64,000 bases of DNA from an uncultured Lachnospiraceae bacterium. Its GTDB lineage: Bacteria; Bacillota; Clostridia; Lachnospirales; Lachnospiraceae. Below, in pieces: positions 40,337-49,705 of the stretch. Every line of letters begins with the position of its first letter. Within the stretch, counting starts at the first letter, position 1. Location: positions 28,678 through 92,677 of the forward strand of contig CAJUJY010000008.1 of the NCBI GenBank assembly GCA_910586555.1, in the 5' to 3' direction. A program made the translations under genes and the position numbers. The notes under the pieces are model-generated. The model was not told the DNA's origin. It searched no databases and saw only the letters and a list, made by a program, of their open reading frames with translations.

Positions 40337-40686
40337 ATACCAGGTTTATGTATTTAAGGCCTGGCAGCATATTTAAGTATTTTACCATTGAAAGCAGCAG
40401 GCAGGTTATAACAGGCACAGGCAGGGTTGCAGAAAGCTATGGGACTGGCGGGACAGACAGGTTAAAAGGCTGCCTTGCCAGGGCATCAGCAGAGGAAAGG
40501 GAAAACCACAGCCAGAAAGACCATGTTGTAACACATACAGTTGTACAGCCAGGCAGACCAAAAGCAAAGAAGTCTGACAGGCTGGTACTTGGAAACAGGG
40601 TGTTTTATATTGTTGATGTAAATGATGCTTCATCACTCGGGGTATCAACAATATATTATGCAGAAGAAAGAAAGGGCACTATATGA
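40330..40686 (+). CDS. Head-closure-like protein
   Basis: 118 residues from the ATG at 40330, overlapping the connector gene by 7 bp. FMYLRPGSIFKYFTIESSRQ, GTGGTDRLKGCLARASAEER, KKSDRLVLGNRVFYIVDVND is a beta-rich head-tail joining (SPP1 gp16/YqbH-like) pattern. Order agrees. Confidence 0.6.
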   Translation: MVNTRFMYLRPGSIFKYFTIESSRQVITGTGRVAESYGTGGTDRLKGCLARASAEERENHSQKDHVVTHTVVQPGRPKAKKSDRLVLGNRVFYIVDVNDASSLGVSTIYYAEERKGTI

Positions 40687-41138
40687 AACTGTGGGCAGAT
40701 ACAGACGCCATAAACACTGCCGGGAGGGCTGTAGCTGTGAAGGTTTCAGAAATGACAGCGGATATAAACCACCAGGCAAAATCCAGGGGGACAAAGGCAG
40801 TCCAGGCACTGCGTAATGCAGAACTGGAGGTGCTTAAAGGCAAGAGGAGCGGCAAAAAGTACCGGAAATATCCTTATAAAAGCTGGCATACAGCAGCTGC
40901 ACCAGGTGAAGCGCCTGCCAAGCGTTTCGGGGATTTGCGTCTGCACTGGAGTGGTGATGTAAAAAGCAGGGACAAGCCAGACGGAGGCATTGAGGTTGTG
41001 GCAGGACTGGAAAGTGGTGAGAAGTATGCATATTACCTTGAGGAAGGCAAAGGCATGGAAGCGAGGCCTTTTGTGGAGAAAATTAAAGAAAAAGCCATGC
41101 CGGAAATTGAAAGGATTTATAACAGGCCTTTTACATAA
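40683..41138 (+). CDS. Tail completion protein (HK97 gp10-like)
   Basis: 151 residues; the start overlaps the previous stop. Helical start, basic centre (GKRSGKKYRKYPYKSWHTAA), then GDLRLHWSGDVKSRDKPDGG, YAYYLEEGKGMEARPFVEKI. The EEG....RPF...I ending is typical of HK97 gp10/YqbI proteins. Likely caps the tail tube. Confidence 0.75.
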   Translation: MKLWADTDAINTAGRAVAVKVSEMTADINHQAKSRGTKAVQALRNAELEVLKGKRSGKKYRKYPYKSWHTAAAPGEAPAKRFGDLRLHWSGDVKSRDKPDGGIEVVAGLESGEKYAYYLEEGKGMEARPFVEKIKEKAMPEIERIYNRPFT

Positions 41139-41153
41139 CGGAGGTACATCATT

Positions 41154-41471
41154 ATGGCACTTATAACTGAAAAACCTGTGAAGGTTTTTGACCTGTCACA
41201 GATTGGCAGGGGCTGCCTTATCTGGGGCAGGCACAGTACATGGGCAGAAGGGAAGACAGGCATTGTAACATCAGCAGCAGAAGACCAGCTTGTGGTACAG
41301 TACTACCCATATACAGGGAACTTAAAAGACTATTTTACCATACCTGTGCAGGAAGCAGCAGCCGGGGAATGGGAAATAAGGTGGTCTTCCAGGCTGGAAG
41401 AAATACATATGTATGGCACTGCCACAGAAGACAGCAGAACAGAAACGGAGGACGTGGCAGATGGTACTTGA
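41154..41471 (+). CDS. Tail-region protein of unknown function
   Basis: 105 residues after CGGAGG. A beta-rich domain (LIWGRHSTWAEGKTGIVTSA, EDQLVVQYYPYTGNLKDYFT, IPVQEAAAGEWEIRWSSRLE) with acidic tail. Resembles small PBSX-type head-tail proteins (YqbJ neighbourhood) but not firmly assigned. Overlaps the next gene by 11 bp. Confidence 0.5.
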   Translation: MALITEKPVKVFDLSQIGRGCLIWGRHSTWAEGKTGIVTSAAEDQLVVQYYPYTGNLKDYFTIPVQEAAAGEWEIRWSSRLEEIHMYGTATEDSRTETEDVADGT

Positions 41472-42579
41472 AGAGCTTATATATAAAAGGTTTGCAGGTT
41501 CAGAAGGGCTTGCAAGGCATCTTGCAGTATTTAACGGCATGCCTGCCATATTCAGCCAGGAGCCGCCAGATGGCAGCCAGGAAGGGTGGGGCAGCCCTGC
41601 ACATTACCCAAGGGCAGTTTACGGTTTTGACATGCAGGCAAACAATGAAAGGCACAGTGCAGGCACACTGTCTGTATCACTTTTATGCCAGAATGCCGCA
41701 GACAGCACACCAGAAATAATTGAGCCTTACATAAGGGCGTGCCTGCGTGACGTGCTGTTAAAACCGGACAGCGGTACACCGTACTGTTTCACATGGGCAG
41801 GAACAGACAGCTTTACCATAGAAGAAAAGAGGGGCATCATTACTACAGGCTGTGAAACAAGGTTTGATATCCTTGAATACCCACAGGAAACAACAGGCCC
41901 TGTGCCAGCGGTGTGCCAGTATATCAAGGGGTTATATCCTGGCAGCCTGGTTATTGGCCATGACAGGCTGGAGGAAATAACAGAGGCATCAGATGCAAGG
42001 CCTGTTATATACTGCCGCCAGTTATCATCAGACAAAGCAGAAGAAACAAATACTGTGGCATGGATGGACAGCAGGATAGCTGTCCATGTTTTATGTCCTG
42101 GGAACAGCAGGCGCATGGAAATAGCAGCAGGCATTGGGAACAGCCTGTCACTTGCAGGCGGGATTACAATGCCTGATAAATCACCAATGTTTATTAAGCG
42201 CCTGCAAACTGATTACGGGGCTGATTACCTGAAGGAAGGGCAGGTAATTTTAACCGGGCACTATGGCATTTTAAGAGGTTTTGCAGCAGGACACCGCCTT
42301 AAAAGGGCAAGGACTGCCATTAAAAATAAGACAGGGGGAAATTATATGGCACAAGGACAGAAAAATAAAGAAGGACAGGAAACTGGCACAGAAAATAAAA
42401 AGAGGCCAGGCAGTGGTACATCTGTTTATACGGCCGCTGAACTTACAGCAAATGCACAGGCTGTTTTTGGCACAGTGCCTGATATTGTGTCAGCGGCACT
42501 AAGGCAGGAAGGCATTACGGAATGTACTAAGGAAGAAGCAAAGAAAATAATACAGGATTTTGTAAAGAGGGAGGTTTAG
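41461..42579 (+). CDS. Tail protein fused in frame to a small YqbN-like protein
   Basis: 372 residues from the ATG at 41461. Residues 1-290 look like a tail-terminator-type protein with two halves (VLEELIYKRFAGSEGLARHL; PVIYCRQLSSDKAEETNTVA). At 42346 an internal ATG with GGGGGAAATTAT starts MAQGQKNKEGQ, leading to VYTAAELTANAQAVFGTVPD, IVSAALRQEGITECTKEEAK, KIIQDFVKREV, usually a separate small gene in related phages. Here the frame is continuous, so both a fusion and a free 77-residue C-terminal product could be made. Confidence 0.65.
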   Translation: MVLEELIYKRFAGSEGLARHLAVFNGMPAIFSQEPPDGSQEGWGSPAHYPRAVYGFDMQANNERHSAGTLSVSLLCQNAADSTPEIIEPYIRACLRDVLLKPDSGTPYCFTWAGTDSFTIEEKRGIITTGCETRFDILEYPQETTGPVPAVCQYIKGLYPGSLVIGHDRLEEITEASDARPVIYCRQLSSDKAEETNTVAWMDSRIAVHVLCPGNSRRMEIAAGIGNSLSLAGGITMPDKSPMFIKRLQTDYGADYLKEGQVILTGHYGILRGFAAGHRLKRARTAIKNKTGGNYMAQGQKNKEGQETGTENKKRPGSGTSVYTAAELTANAQAVFGTVPDIVSAALRQEGITECTKEEAKKIIQDFVKREV

Positions 42580-42584
42580 CAGAC

Positions 42585-43994
42585 ATGGCAGGGATTTTTA
42601 TTCTTGGTGAAGAAAAAGTAAGGCCAGGAAGTTACTTCCGCATTAAGAAAAACGGGAATGATGCTTCTTCCACTGTGGTGAATGGTGTAACTGCTGTTAT
42701 ATTCCGTTCTGATTTTGGCCCGCTTGTGAAAGCTGTAACCATTGGAAGGGAAGAAGGATATGAAGGCATTTACGGGACAGGCGGCACAACAGATGCCATA
42801 AGGGAAGTTTTTAAAGGTGGGGCAAATACAGTGATTGCAGTACGTCTTGGTGATGGCGGCTCACTTGCATCTGTACAGCTTAAAAATGCAGAAGATGAAG
42901 ATGTGGTGGCAATAAGCACAAAACAGCCAGGGTCAAAGGATTTTACTGTTACCATACGTGAGAAAGTAACAGATGCATCATTTAAGGAGTGCATTATTTA
43001 TACTGGCAGCGCCGAATTTGAAAGGTATACATTCCAGGCAGGGGAAAATGAAGCAGCGTCACTTGCTGCTGCATTAAAAGCATCATCTAATTTTTCGGCA
43101 AAGGTGGCAGAGGGCAAAGAAGGGTCATCTGTATCAAATGTTGTGCAGGCAGCATTACAGGGAGGGGCAGACCCGGACATAACAGTAAATGACTATTCAA
43201 AAGCGCTTGCCCTTGCAGAACCTTATATATTCAATACCATATGTGTTGATACAGAAGACACAGCAGTGCATTCATTGCTTTATTCCTTCGTGAACCGTAT
43301 TTTTGACAATGGTTCACTGGCACAGGCAGTCATAGCAGAAAAAAATTCTGTGCCGCTGGAAACAAGGCAGAAGCGTGCAGCAGCTTACAATGATGAGAAG
43401 ATGAATTATGTGCTTAATGCACATGCAGGGACATTATACGGGGAAATTGACGGATACCAGACAGCAGCAAGAATAGCAGGAATGATAGGTGCAGTGCCTT
43501 CTAATTCATCACTTACACATACGGTTGTGCCAGAATTTACAGAAATACTTGAACGCCTGACACCGTCACAGATGACAAAAGCTGAAACTATGGGCTGCAT
43601 TGTATTTTCTATGAATACGAAAGACCAGGTGTGGATTGACAATGCCATCAATACATTAATCACGCCTCCAGATAATAAAGACAGGGGCTGGAAGAAAATC
43701 CGCAGGGTGAAGACCAGGTTTGAACTTTTAAGGCGGTGCAATGAAGTCACAGACAACCTTGTTGGCAAGGTTGACAATGACGCAAACGGGCGTCTTACAA
43801 TTACAGGCCAGCTTTTAGATGTATGTTACAGCATGCAGAAGGAACAGAAAATAATTTCGTATAATGTAGCAGAAAGCAAGGAATATAAGGCAGACGGGGA
43901 CTCAGCATGGTTTGACATTGATATTGTGGACAAAGATTCCGCAGAACATATATATACAGCATTCGGGTTCCAGTTCAGCACAAATGCAGGATAA
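42585..43994 (+). CDS. Contractile tail sheath protein (XkdK-like)
   Basis: 469 residues after AGAGGGAGG. RPGSYFRIKKNGNDASSTVV, VTAVIFRSDFGPLVKAVTIG, YGTGGTTDAIREVFKGGANT, VIAVRLGDGG, NAHAGTLYGEIDGYQTAARI, AGMIGAVPSNSSLTHTVVPE, WIDNAINTLITPPDNKDRGW, KKIRRVKTRFELLRRCNEVT: the sheath signature. Shows this is a myophage. Confidence 0.95.
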   Translation: MAGIFILGEEKVRPGSYFRIKKNGNDASSTVVNGVTAVIFRSDFGPLVKAVTIGREEGYEGIYGTGGTTDAIREVFKGGANTVIAVRLGDGGSLASVQLKNAEDEDVVAISTKQPGSKDFTVTIREKVTDASFKECIIYTGSAEFERYTFQAGENEAASLAAALKASSNFSAKVAEGKEGSSVSNVVQAALQGGADPDITVNDYSKALALAEPYIFNTICVDTEDTAVHSLLYSFVNRIFDNGSLAQAVIAEKNSVPLETRQKRAAAYNDEKMNYVLNAHAGTLYGEIDGYQTAARIAGMIGAVPSNSSLTHTVVPEFTEILERLTPSQMTKAETMGCIVFSMNTKDQVWIDNAINTLITPPDNKDRGWKKIRRVKTRFELLRRCNEVTDNLVGKVDNDANGRLTITGQLLDVCYSMQKEQKIISYNVAESKEYKADGDSAWFDIDIVDKDSAEHIYTAFGFQFSTNAG

Positions 43995-44009
43995 CGGAGG
44001 TAAGACAGT

Positions 44010-44471
44010 ATGAGGAACGCACAGGCAGCGGGTGATACAAGGCATGGAAGGACAGGCAAGGACGGGGCGCTTTATACAGATGATGGTGTACTTATCGCAA
44101 CAGTGGAAACATTTACATCAAACGTAACTTTTAACAATGCAAAATATTCTGTCCTTGGTGATGCGCAGGAGCATGAAACAGCAAACACATTTTCAGTAAG
44201 CCTTACAATGTCACAGGTAGTAGTTGAAGATGATGTTTTCTTTGAGGAAATAATGAAGGCACTGGAAGACCAGACAATGCCATCATGGAATTTCCAGGGT
44301 TCGCTTCTTGGCGTGAATGGTTCAGAAGAGCGTGTAACATATTATGGATGTGTCCCATCAGGACAGATAGACATACAGAACATAGCGGTTGGTGATGTAG
44401 TCAAGCGTAACTGGAACTTTTTTGTAAACAGGCCGCCTAAGCTTACCAGCCTGCTTACAGTTGACAGGTAA
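44010..44471 (+). CDS. Tail tube protein (XkdM-like)
   Basis: 153 residues after CGGAGGTAAG. GRTGKDGALYTDDGVLIATV, ETFTSNVTFNNAKYSVLGDA, QEHETANTFSVSLTMSQVVV, MPSWNFQGSLLGVNGSEERV, PSGQIDIQNIAVGDVVKRNW is the PBSX tube-protein pattern. Forms the inner tube inside the sheath. Confidence 0.9.
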   Translation: MRNAQAAGDTRHGRTGKDGALYTDDGVLIATVETFTSNVTFNNAKYSVLGDAQEHETANTFSVSLTMSQVVVEDDVFFEEIMKALEDQTMPSWNFQGSLLGVNGSEERVTYYGCVPSGQIDIQNIAVGDVVKRNWNFFVNRPPKLTSLLTVDR

Positions 44472-44517
44472 TGTATACCAGGCGTTTTTTATTAACAAGT
44501 GTTTAACAGCAGTATTT

Positions 44518-44546
44518 AAAACCAGGAAAACCTTTCCTGGTTATTT
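44518..44546 (+). terminator. Hairpin between tube and chaperone genes
   Basis: AACCAGGAAA/TTTCCTGGTT arms with a 4-nt loop, followed by ATTTTA. It probably reduces transcription after the highly expressed tube gene, a usual arrangement. Confidence 0.75.
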
Positions 44547-44566
44547 TAAAGATGGAGGGAAGACAG

Positions 44567-45178
44567 ATGGCACAGACAGGTACAGAAAAAAGAGGGGTAA
44601 CTATAGGCACAGGCAGTGAGGGGAATACAGGACAGAATGTAAAAGAGGAAACTTTTACAAGTGAGGAAACAACAAACCAGTTAAAGATTACTGAAGAAGA
44701 TTTCTTACAGGGGCTTATAGATGCTGCCTGTTATGCAGATGATGAAAACCAGACGAAAGTAATTGAAATTATACGCCCTGGAAAGAAAAAGGGTGAAAAA
44801 AGGGTTATGTTCAGGTTTTCAGTCAAACCCCTGTCTGAAAGGGAATATAACAAATGCAAGAAAAAGCATACAAAATATGTGCGTAACAGAAGCCTTGGTG
44901 TAAAAATGCCAGAAGATACAGACAACGTAAAATACAGGGCAGAAATCATTTACAGGGCAACAGTGCCAGAAGACCGTAAGAAACTCTGGGACAACAAGGA
45001 GGCATGGGAAGCCTTAAGGGACAAAGGCATGCAGATTTTAAGCGGCCTTGACATGGTTGAGTACTGCCTGCTTGCAGGGGAAAAGGACAGGGTAATTGAT
45101 GTAATTGACAGCATAAGCGGGTATGGTGACAACCTGGAAGAAGTAACAGAAGGGCTTGAAAACACAATAAAAAACTGA
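44567..45178 (+). CDS. Tail assembly chaperone, short form (XkdN/gpG-like)
   Basis: 203 residues from the ATG at 44567 after GGAGGG. An acidic, variable start leads to LKITEEDFLQGLIDAACYAD, KRVMFRFSVKPLSEREYNKC, YRAEIIYRATVPEDRKKLWD, ALRDKGMQILSGLDMVEYCL, LAGEKDRVIDVIDSISGYG. It coats the tape measure protein during tail assembly. Its last codons (ATA AAA AAC TGA) are a canonical -1 slip site giving the longer form. Confidence 0.85.
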   Translation: MAQTGTEKRGVTIGTGSEGNTGQNVKEETFTSEETTNQLKITEEDFLQGLIDAACYADDENQTKVIEIIRPGKKKGEKRVMFRFSVKPLSEREYNKCKKKHTKYVRNRSLGVKMPEDTDNVKYRAEIIYRATVPEDRKKLWDNKEAWEALRDKGMQILSGLDMVEYCLLAGEKDRVIDVIDSISGYGDNLEEVTEGLENTIKN

Positions 45179-45342
45179 TAAAAGCAGGCGGCAAGACGTG
45201 CCTGCTCCATTTTATATTCCAGAAAACAGGCATGACACCAGATGAGTTTTATGCAAAACCGGAAAACATACAGGCTTTTATGCTTGCTTCAATGACAGTG
45301 TATCTTGAAAGCCTGAAGGGTGGTGGAAGTGATGGCGGCTGA
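45169..45342 (+). CDS. -1 frameshift extension of the tail assembly chaperone (gpGT-like)
   Basis: The heptamer A AAA AAC at 45169-45175, in the right phase, precedes the zero-frame stop. A -1 slip continues with LIKAGGKTCLLHFIFQKTGM, TPDEFYAKPENIQAFMLASM, TVYLESLKGGG to TGA at 45340-45342. This second frame has no ribosome site of its own and is the usual T domain that binds the tape measure. The palindrome-like GCAGGCGGCAAGACGTGCCTGC just downstream could form the stimulatory stem. Confidence 0.85.
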   Translation, partial: KKLIKAGGKTCLLHFIFQKTGMTPDEFYAKPENIQAFMLASMTVYLESLKGGGSDGG

Positions 45343-48300
45343 AACTGTAAAGATTGAGATACCAATAGAAACAATAGATGAAACACTGGCAGGCGTGCAG
45401 AGTGCCGCCAAAAACCTTGAAGCCCTCCGCAGGGCAGCTTCAAAGGCAGGAAGTTCAACGGACAAGGCAAGGGAGAGCGTCACAAAGTATGACAAGGCAC
45501 AGGAAAAGACGCAGAGGGGGCTTGCAAAGTGGGTTAAACAGAAACATGCCATACTCCTTGAAGCAAAAGAACGTATTTCCCCTGTGCTGTCAAAACTTGG
45601 CATAAGGCTTAAAAACATAACCAGCCGGACATGGAAAATAACAATGCGTGCTTTTGACCTGGTTACGTCACCTGTAAGGGGCATAATAAACCTGCTTAAG
45701 AACCCTCTGTTCCAGGCAGGTGCAGTCCTTGGCGTCAGCATAGGGCTTAAAGACACCATAGACACATATAAAAACTTTGAAGCCACAATGTCGCAGGTAA
45801 AGGCGATAAGCGGGGCAACAGGTACAGAATTTGACAAGTTAAATGCAAAAGCAAAGGAAATGGGGGCAGCAACAAAGTTTACAGCCGCAGAAACAGCAGA
45901 AGCCTTTACCTATATGGGCATGGCAGGCTGGAAGCCGCAGGAAATGCTTGACGGCATAGAAGGCATATTAAACCTTGCTGCTGCATCTGGTGAGGAACTT
46001 TCAACGACAAGTGATATTATAACTGATGCCCTGTCAGCGTTCCACCTGACAGCAGCAGACTCAGGGCACTTTGCAGATGTGCTTGCACAGGCATCTTCCA
46101 ACGCCAACACAAATGTAAGCATGATGGGCGAAAGCTTTAAATATGTGGCATCTGTGGCAGGCGCAATGAAGTACAGTGTTGAAGATGTTTCGCTTGCCCT
46201 TGGCCTTATGGCTAACTCTGGTGTTAAAAGTTCCATGTCAGGTACAGCATTAAAGACTTCACTTGTAAACCTTGCCAAGCCTACAAAAAAGATGGCTGCT
46301 GCAATGGACAAATATGGCATAAGCCTTACAGATAAAGGCGGAAAAATGAAAACCCTCCGGGGTGTTATGGACAACCTAAGAAAAAGCCTCGGCGGGCTGT
46401 CAGAAGCAGAACAGACAGCCGCAGCAGGGACTATATTCGGCAAGGAAGCTATGGCAGGCATGCTTGCTATCGTAAATGCCACTGAAAAAGATTATAACAA
46501 ACTGGCAAAGGCAGTAAACAATGCAGACGGGGCATCTAAAAAGATGGCTGACACAATGCTTGATAACCTTGAAGGTTCAATTACCCTGTTCCAAAGTGCG
46601 CTTGACGGCGTAAAACTTTCACTTGGTGAAAGGCTCTCCCCTTATGTACGCAGCATTGCAGACGGGCTTGCGGCAGCAATGCCAGACGTTGAAAAAGCAA
46701 TGGAAAGCCTTATGGATAAGGCAGACAGCAAAATAAGCCAGCTTAAAAATAAGTTTAAAGAAATTTCATTAACAGAAGAATGGCAGGTGGCAGATTTCCC
46801 TGGTAAAGTTTCCATTGCATGGGAAGAATTTATTACAGAACCATTTACAAAATGGTGGAACGGGACAGGCAAAGCTAAAATAGCCAGTGCAATGGGTGAT
46901 TTTGGCAGCCTGCTTGGTTCAGGCATACATACAGGGATAATGGCATTATTAGGTTTTGACATGTCAGATGCATCAGATGAAGGTGCAAGCATTGGGAAAT
47001 CATTTGCAAAAGGTTTTTCTGAAGGTTTTGATCTGGAAGAAATAAGCAGCAAGTTATGGGAAGGTTTAGGCAATATAGTTAAAAATGCAGGGAAATTACT
47101 TCCAGGCGGTGAAAAAGCAGACATGTCTTCCCTGTTTTCGGCGGTACTGTTAGCAAAAATAGCAGGGCCGCTTTTAAGCCTTGGCACAGGTGTAGCAGGT
47201 GCAGGGAAAGCACTTTTTACCCCGCTGGAAGCGGCAGGAGGTGCATCACTTGCAGGTTCTGTAATAGGTTCAGCAGGTGCAGGGACAGGGCTTTTAGGCC
47301 TTGGCTCTAACCTTGCAATAAAGCTTGGTGCAGGAAACCTTGCAGGAGGGGCTTCCCTTAGTGCAGGTGCTTTAAGTGCTGTGGGGCTTGGAAGCATAGC
47401 AGGCGGGATAGCAGGCGGCATCAGTCTTTTTAGTGGCTTTAAAGACCGGTATATTGCTGTAACAGAGAAAGACATAGACCCAGAAAAGAAAGCTGCTTAT
47501 ACCGAATCAGGAAGCTGGAAAGTTGCTGGTGTGACTGGTGGTGCGCTGGCAGGTGCTGCCATAGGAAGTTTTGTGCCTGTTATTGGTACAGCAGCTGGCG
47601 GATTAATTGGTGCAGGTGTTGGCGGTATTGCAGGCCTCATTAAAGGTAACAGTGTTAAAAAAGAATATGAAGAAAAGCAGGCAGCGGCAGAAGCGGAGGC
47701 AAAAGCTGAAGCCGAAAAAATACAGAAAGCATATGCTGTTACTGGCAGAAACATTGAAGACATAAAATTCAGGACAAAAGAATTGGACAATGCATTAAAT
47801 GATACAAAGACAACAACAGAAGAATTTGCATTAATGTTCCAGGAGGCAGTTTCAGGAAACCTGGCCAGCCATTTTGGTGATGTTGCCCTGTCACTGGAAG
47901 AAATACAGAAAGCAGCATCAGGGATTGTATCTGGGGAACAGACAAAAGAAATGGACAAACTGGAGGAAGCATCACAGAAAACAAGTGAAGCACTTAAAAC
48001 GTTCCAGGCATCTGCAAGGGATTTACAGAAGATGGACTGGGAAATGGGCATAAGCCCTAAGCTCCGTCCTGCTGACAAGGAAAGTTACAAAGAAATGGCA
48101 GGCCAGTTTTCAGAGAATGCAAAAAGCTACCTGAAGGGCCAGCATTATGAAACCACAGTGGCACTAAAACTACTGGCAGGCAAAGACAGCGGGGACATGA
48201 CAGAAGGCCTGGATAATATGTATGGCAGGTTACAGAAAAAGATTAAAAAATACAGCAAAAAACTTGATGCCAGAATAGAAATTTCAGCAAAAGACGGGGT

Positions 48301-49705
48301 CATTAGCATTAATGAACAGGAAGAAATAACCAGGTTGCAGCAGAAGATTTCAGATATAACCCAGAAAGTATCAGAGGCACAGGAAAAAGCTTCCTTTGCA
48401 TCAATGGAGATAAAATACAGTGGTGCTGCTTTGTCACAGGAAAGTTTTGCTGCAATGCAGGAAGAAATAAAAAACAATATAGCATCAATGTCAGAAAATT
48501 ATGACAGTGCTTTGCAGGTGTCATTATCAAGTATCCAGTTACAGCTTGATGAAGGTGCTATTGATGAAAATACATATAATGAACTTTACCAGAAGATTGC
48601 AGACGGGTATAACAAACAGATTGAAGGCCTGGATGGAAGGGCACAGGATTTCCAGTTAGATGCCATTGCAGACGCATATAAGAAAGAACTGGAAAATATC
48701 CTGCCAGATATTGAAGGCAGCACATCAGAACGCCTGAAGGAAGCTATGGACAAGGCTGTAGCAGTTGAACCTGATGTGCAACAGTGGACAGCAGAGGACA
48801 TTTCAAAGTGGTTCGGGCTTGAAAACCTTGATACTGTAACACAGGAAGCAGTAGCAGGACTGCTTCAGAAAACAGCAGAAACCATACCAGAAAGCGTGTC
48901 AGGTGCTTTACACGAAAATTACCAGCAGACAGTATCAGAAAATATCCAGCAGATTTTAGATGATTCTTCTTTTAGCAGCCAGTTTATGCAGGCAGGGACT
49001 TCATATGGGAAATCACTTACAACAGGGGCATCAGACAGTATACTGTCTGGTTCTTCACTTTTAAGGACATCTGCACAGACATCACTGGATAATGCTTTTG
49101 CCAGCCCGTTCAGTGTAACTGCAAATGTAAATGTAACCCCTGAATATAAATTAAATGGTACGTTTGCCATGCCTGGCCCTGGACTGCAAAAAAACAGTAC
49201 AGGTACAGGAGGGACAAAAACACCAGCACCGTCAAAACATGCCGCAGGCGGCTATGTCGGCACACCACAGCTTTCATGGCTTGCTGAAGAAGGGTATGGT
49301 GAATTTGTAATACCTACAGCACCAGGAAGACGCAGGAGGGCACTGGAACTGTACAGGCAGGCAGGGGAAGTTTTAGGTGCTGGCAGGCATGCAGACGGCG
49401 GTTTTGTAACACCAGCAGGGGACAGGACACCAGATATACAGGGGACAGAACCAGCAGAAGGACAGGGGTTTTATCCAGCCACAGGCACAATGGCCGCTGG
49501 AAACAACACAAGCCCGCAGGTAAACATTGAAATTAAAATAGAACCAAAGATTGAAATAAAGACAAATGAAGGACAGGGTGAAGAAAAAATTGCTTCAGTT
49601 ATTACAAGGTATATGGAGAAAATGGCTGACAGCCTGGTATCAGGGATTGCAGACCAGATAAGTGATGCTTTTTCAAACATGCCAGTGCCGCTGGAGGGGA
49701 TATAG
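45332..49705 (+). CDS. Tail tape measure protein
   Basis: 1457 residues from the ATG at 45332, overlapping the frameshift extension by 11 bp. N-terminal coiled coil, then the phage-minor-tail domain (TMSQVKAISGATGTEFDKLN, AKEMGAATKFTAAETAEAFT, YMGMAGWKPQEMLDGIEGIL, DALSAFHLTAADSGHFADVL, SGVKSSMSGTALKTSLVNLA). Glycine/alanine-rich membrane-like stretches lie at about residues 625-800 (ALAGAAIGSFVPVIGTAAGG). Long helices, then a C-terminal GGYVGTPQLSWLAEEGYGEF motif. It sets tail length and may form the DNA channel in the host membrane. Confidence 0.95.
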   Translation: MAAETVKIEIPIETIDETLAGVQSAAKNLEALRRAASKAGSSTDKARESVTKYDKAQEKTQRGLAKWVKQKHAILLEAKERISPVLSKLGIRLKNITSRTWKITMRAFDLVTSPVRGIINLLKNPLFQAGAVLGVSIGLKDTIDTYKNFEATMSQVKAISGATGTEFDKLNAKAKEMGAATKFTAAETAEAFTYMGMAGWKPQEMLDGIEGILNLAAASGEELSTTSDIITDALSAFHLTAADSGHFADVLAQASSNANTNVSMMGESFKYVASVAGAMKYSVEDVSLALGLMANSGVKSSMSGTALKTSLVNLAKPTKKMAAAMDKYGISLTDKGGKMKTLRGVMDNLRKSLGGLSEAEQTAAAGTIFGKEAMAGMLAIVNATEKDYNKLAKAVNNADGASKKMADTMLDNLEGSITLFQSALDGVKLSLGERLSPYVRSIADGLAAAMPDVEKAMESLMDKADSKISQLKNKFKEISLTEEWQVADFPGKVSIAWEEFITEPFTKWWNGTGKAKIASAMGDFGSLLGSGIHTGIMALLGFDMSDASDEGASIGKSFAKGFSEGFDLEEISSKLWEGLGNIVKNAGKLLPGGEKADMSSLFSAVLLAKIAGPLLSLGTGVAGAGKALFTPLEAAGGASLAGSVIGSAGAGTGLLGLGSNLAIKLGAGNLAGGASLSAGALSAVGLGSIAGGIAGGISLFSGFKDRYIAVTEKDIDPEKKAAYTESGSWKVAGVTGGALAGAAIGSFVPVIGTAAGGLIGAGVGGIAGLIKGNSVKKEYEEKQAAAEAEAKAEAEKIQKAYAVTGRNIEDIKFRTKELDNALNDTKTTTEEFALMFQEAVSGNLASHFGDVALSLEEIQKAASGIVSGEQTKEMDKLEEASQKTSEALKTFQASARDLQKMDWEMGISPKLRPADKESYKEMAGQFSENAKSYLKGQHYETTVALKLLAGKDSGDMTEGLDNMYGRLQKKIKKYSKKLDARIEISAKDGVISINEQEEITRLQQKISDITQKVSEAQEKASFASMEIKYSGAALSQESFAAMQEEIKNNIASMSENYDSALQVSLSSIQLQLDEGAIDENTYNELYQKIADGYNKQIEGLDGRAQDFQLDAIADAYKKELENILPDIEGSTSERLKEAMDKAVAVEPDVQQWTAEDISKWFGLENLDTVTQEAVAGLLQKTAETIPESVSGALHENYQQTVSENIQQILDDSSFSSQFMQAGTSYGKSLTTGASDSILSGSSLLRTSAQTSLDNAFASPFSVTANVNVTPEYKLNGTFAMPGPGLQKNSTGTGGTKTPAPSKHAAGGYVGTPQLSWLAEEGYGEFVIPTAPGRRRRALELYRQAGEVLGAGRHADGGFVTPAGDRTPDIQGTEPAEGQGFYPATGTMAAGNNTSPQVNIEIKIEPKIEIKTNEGQGEEKIASVITRYMEKMADSLVSGIADQISDAFSNMPVPLEGI

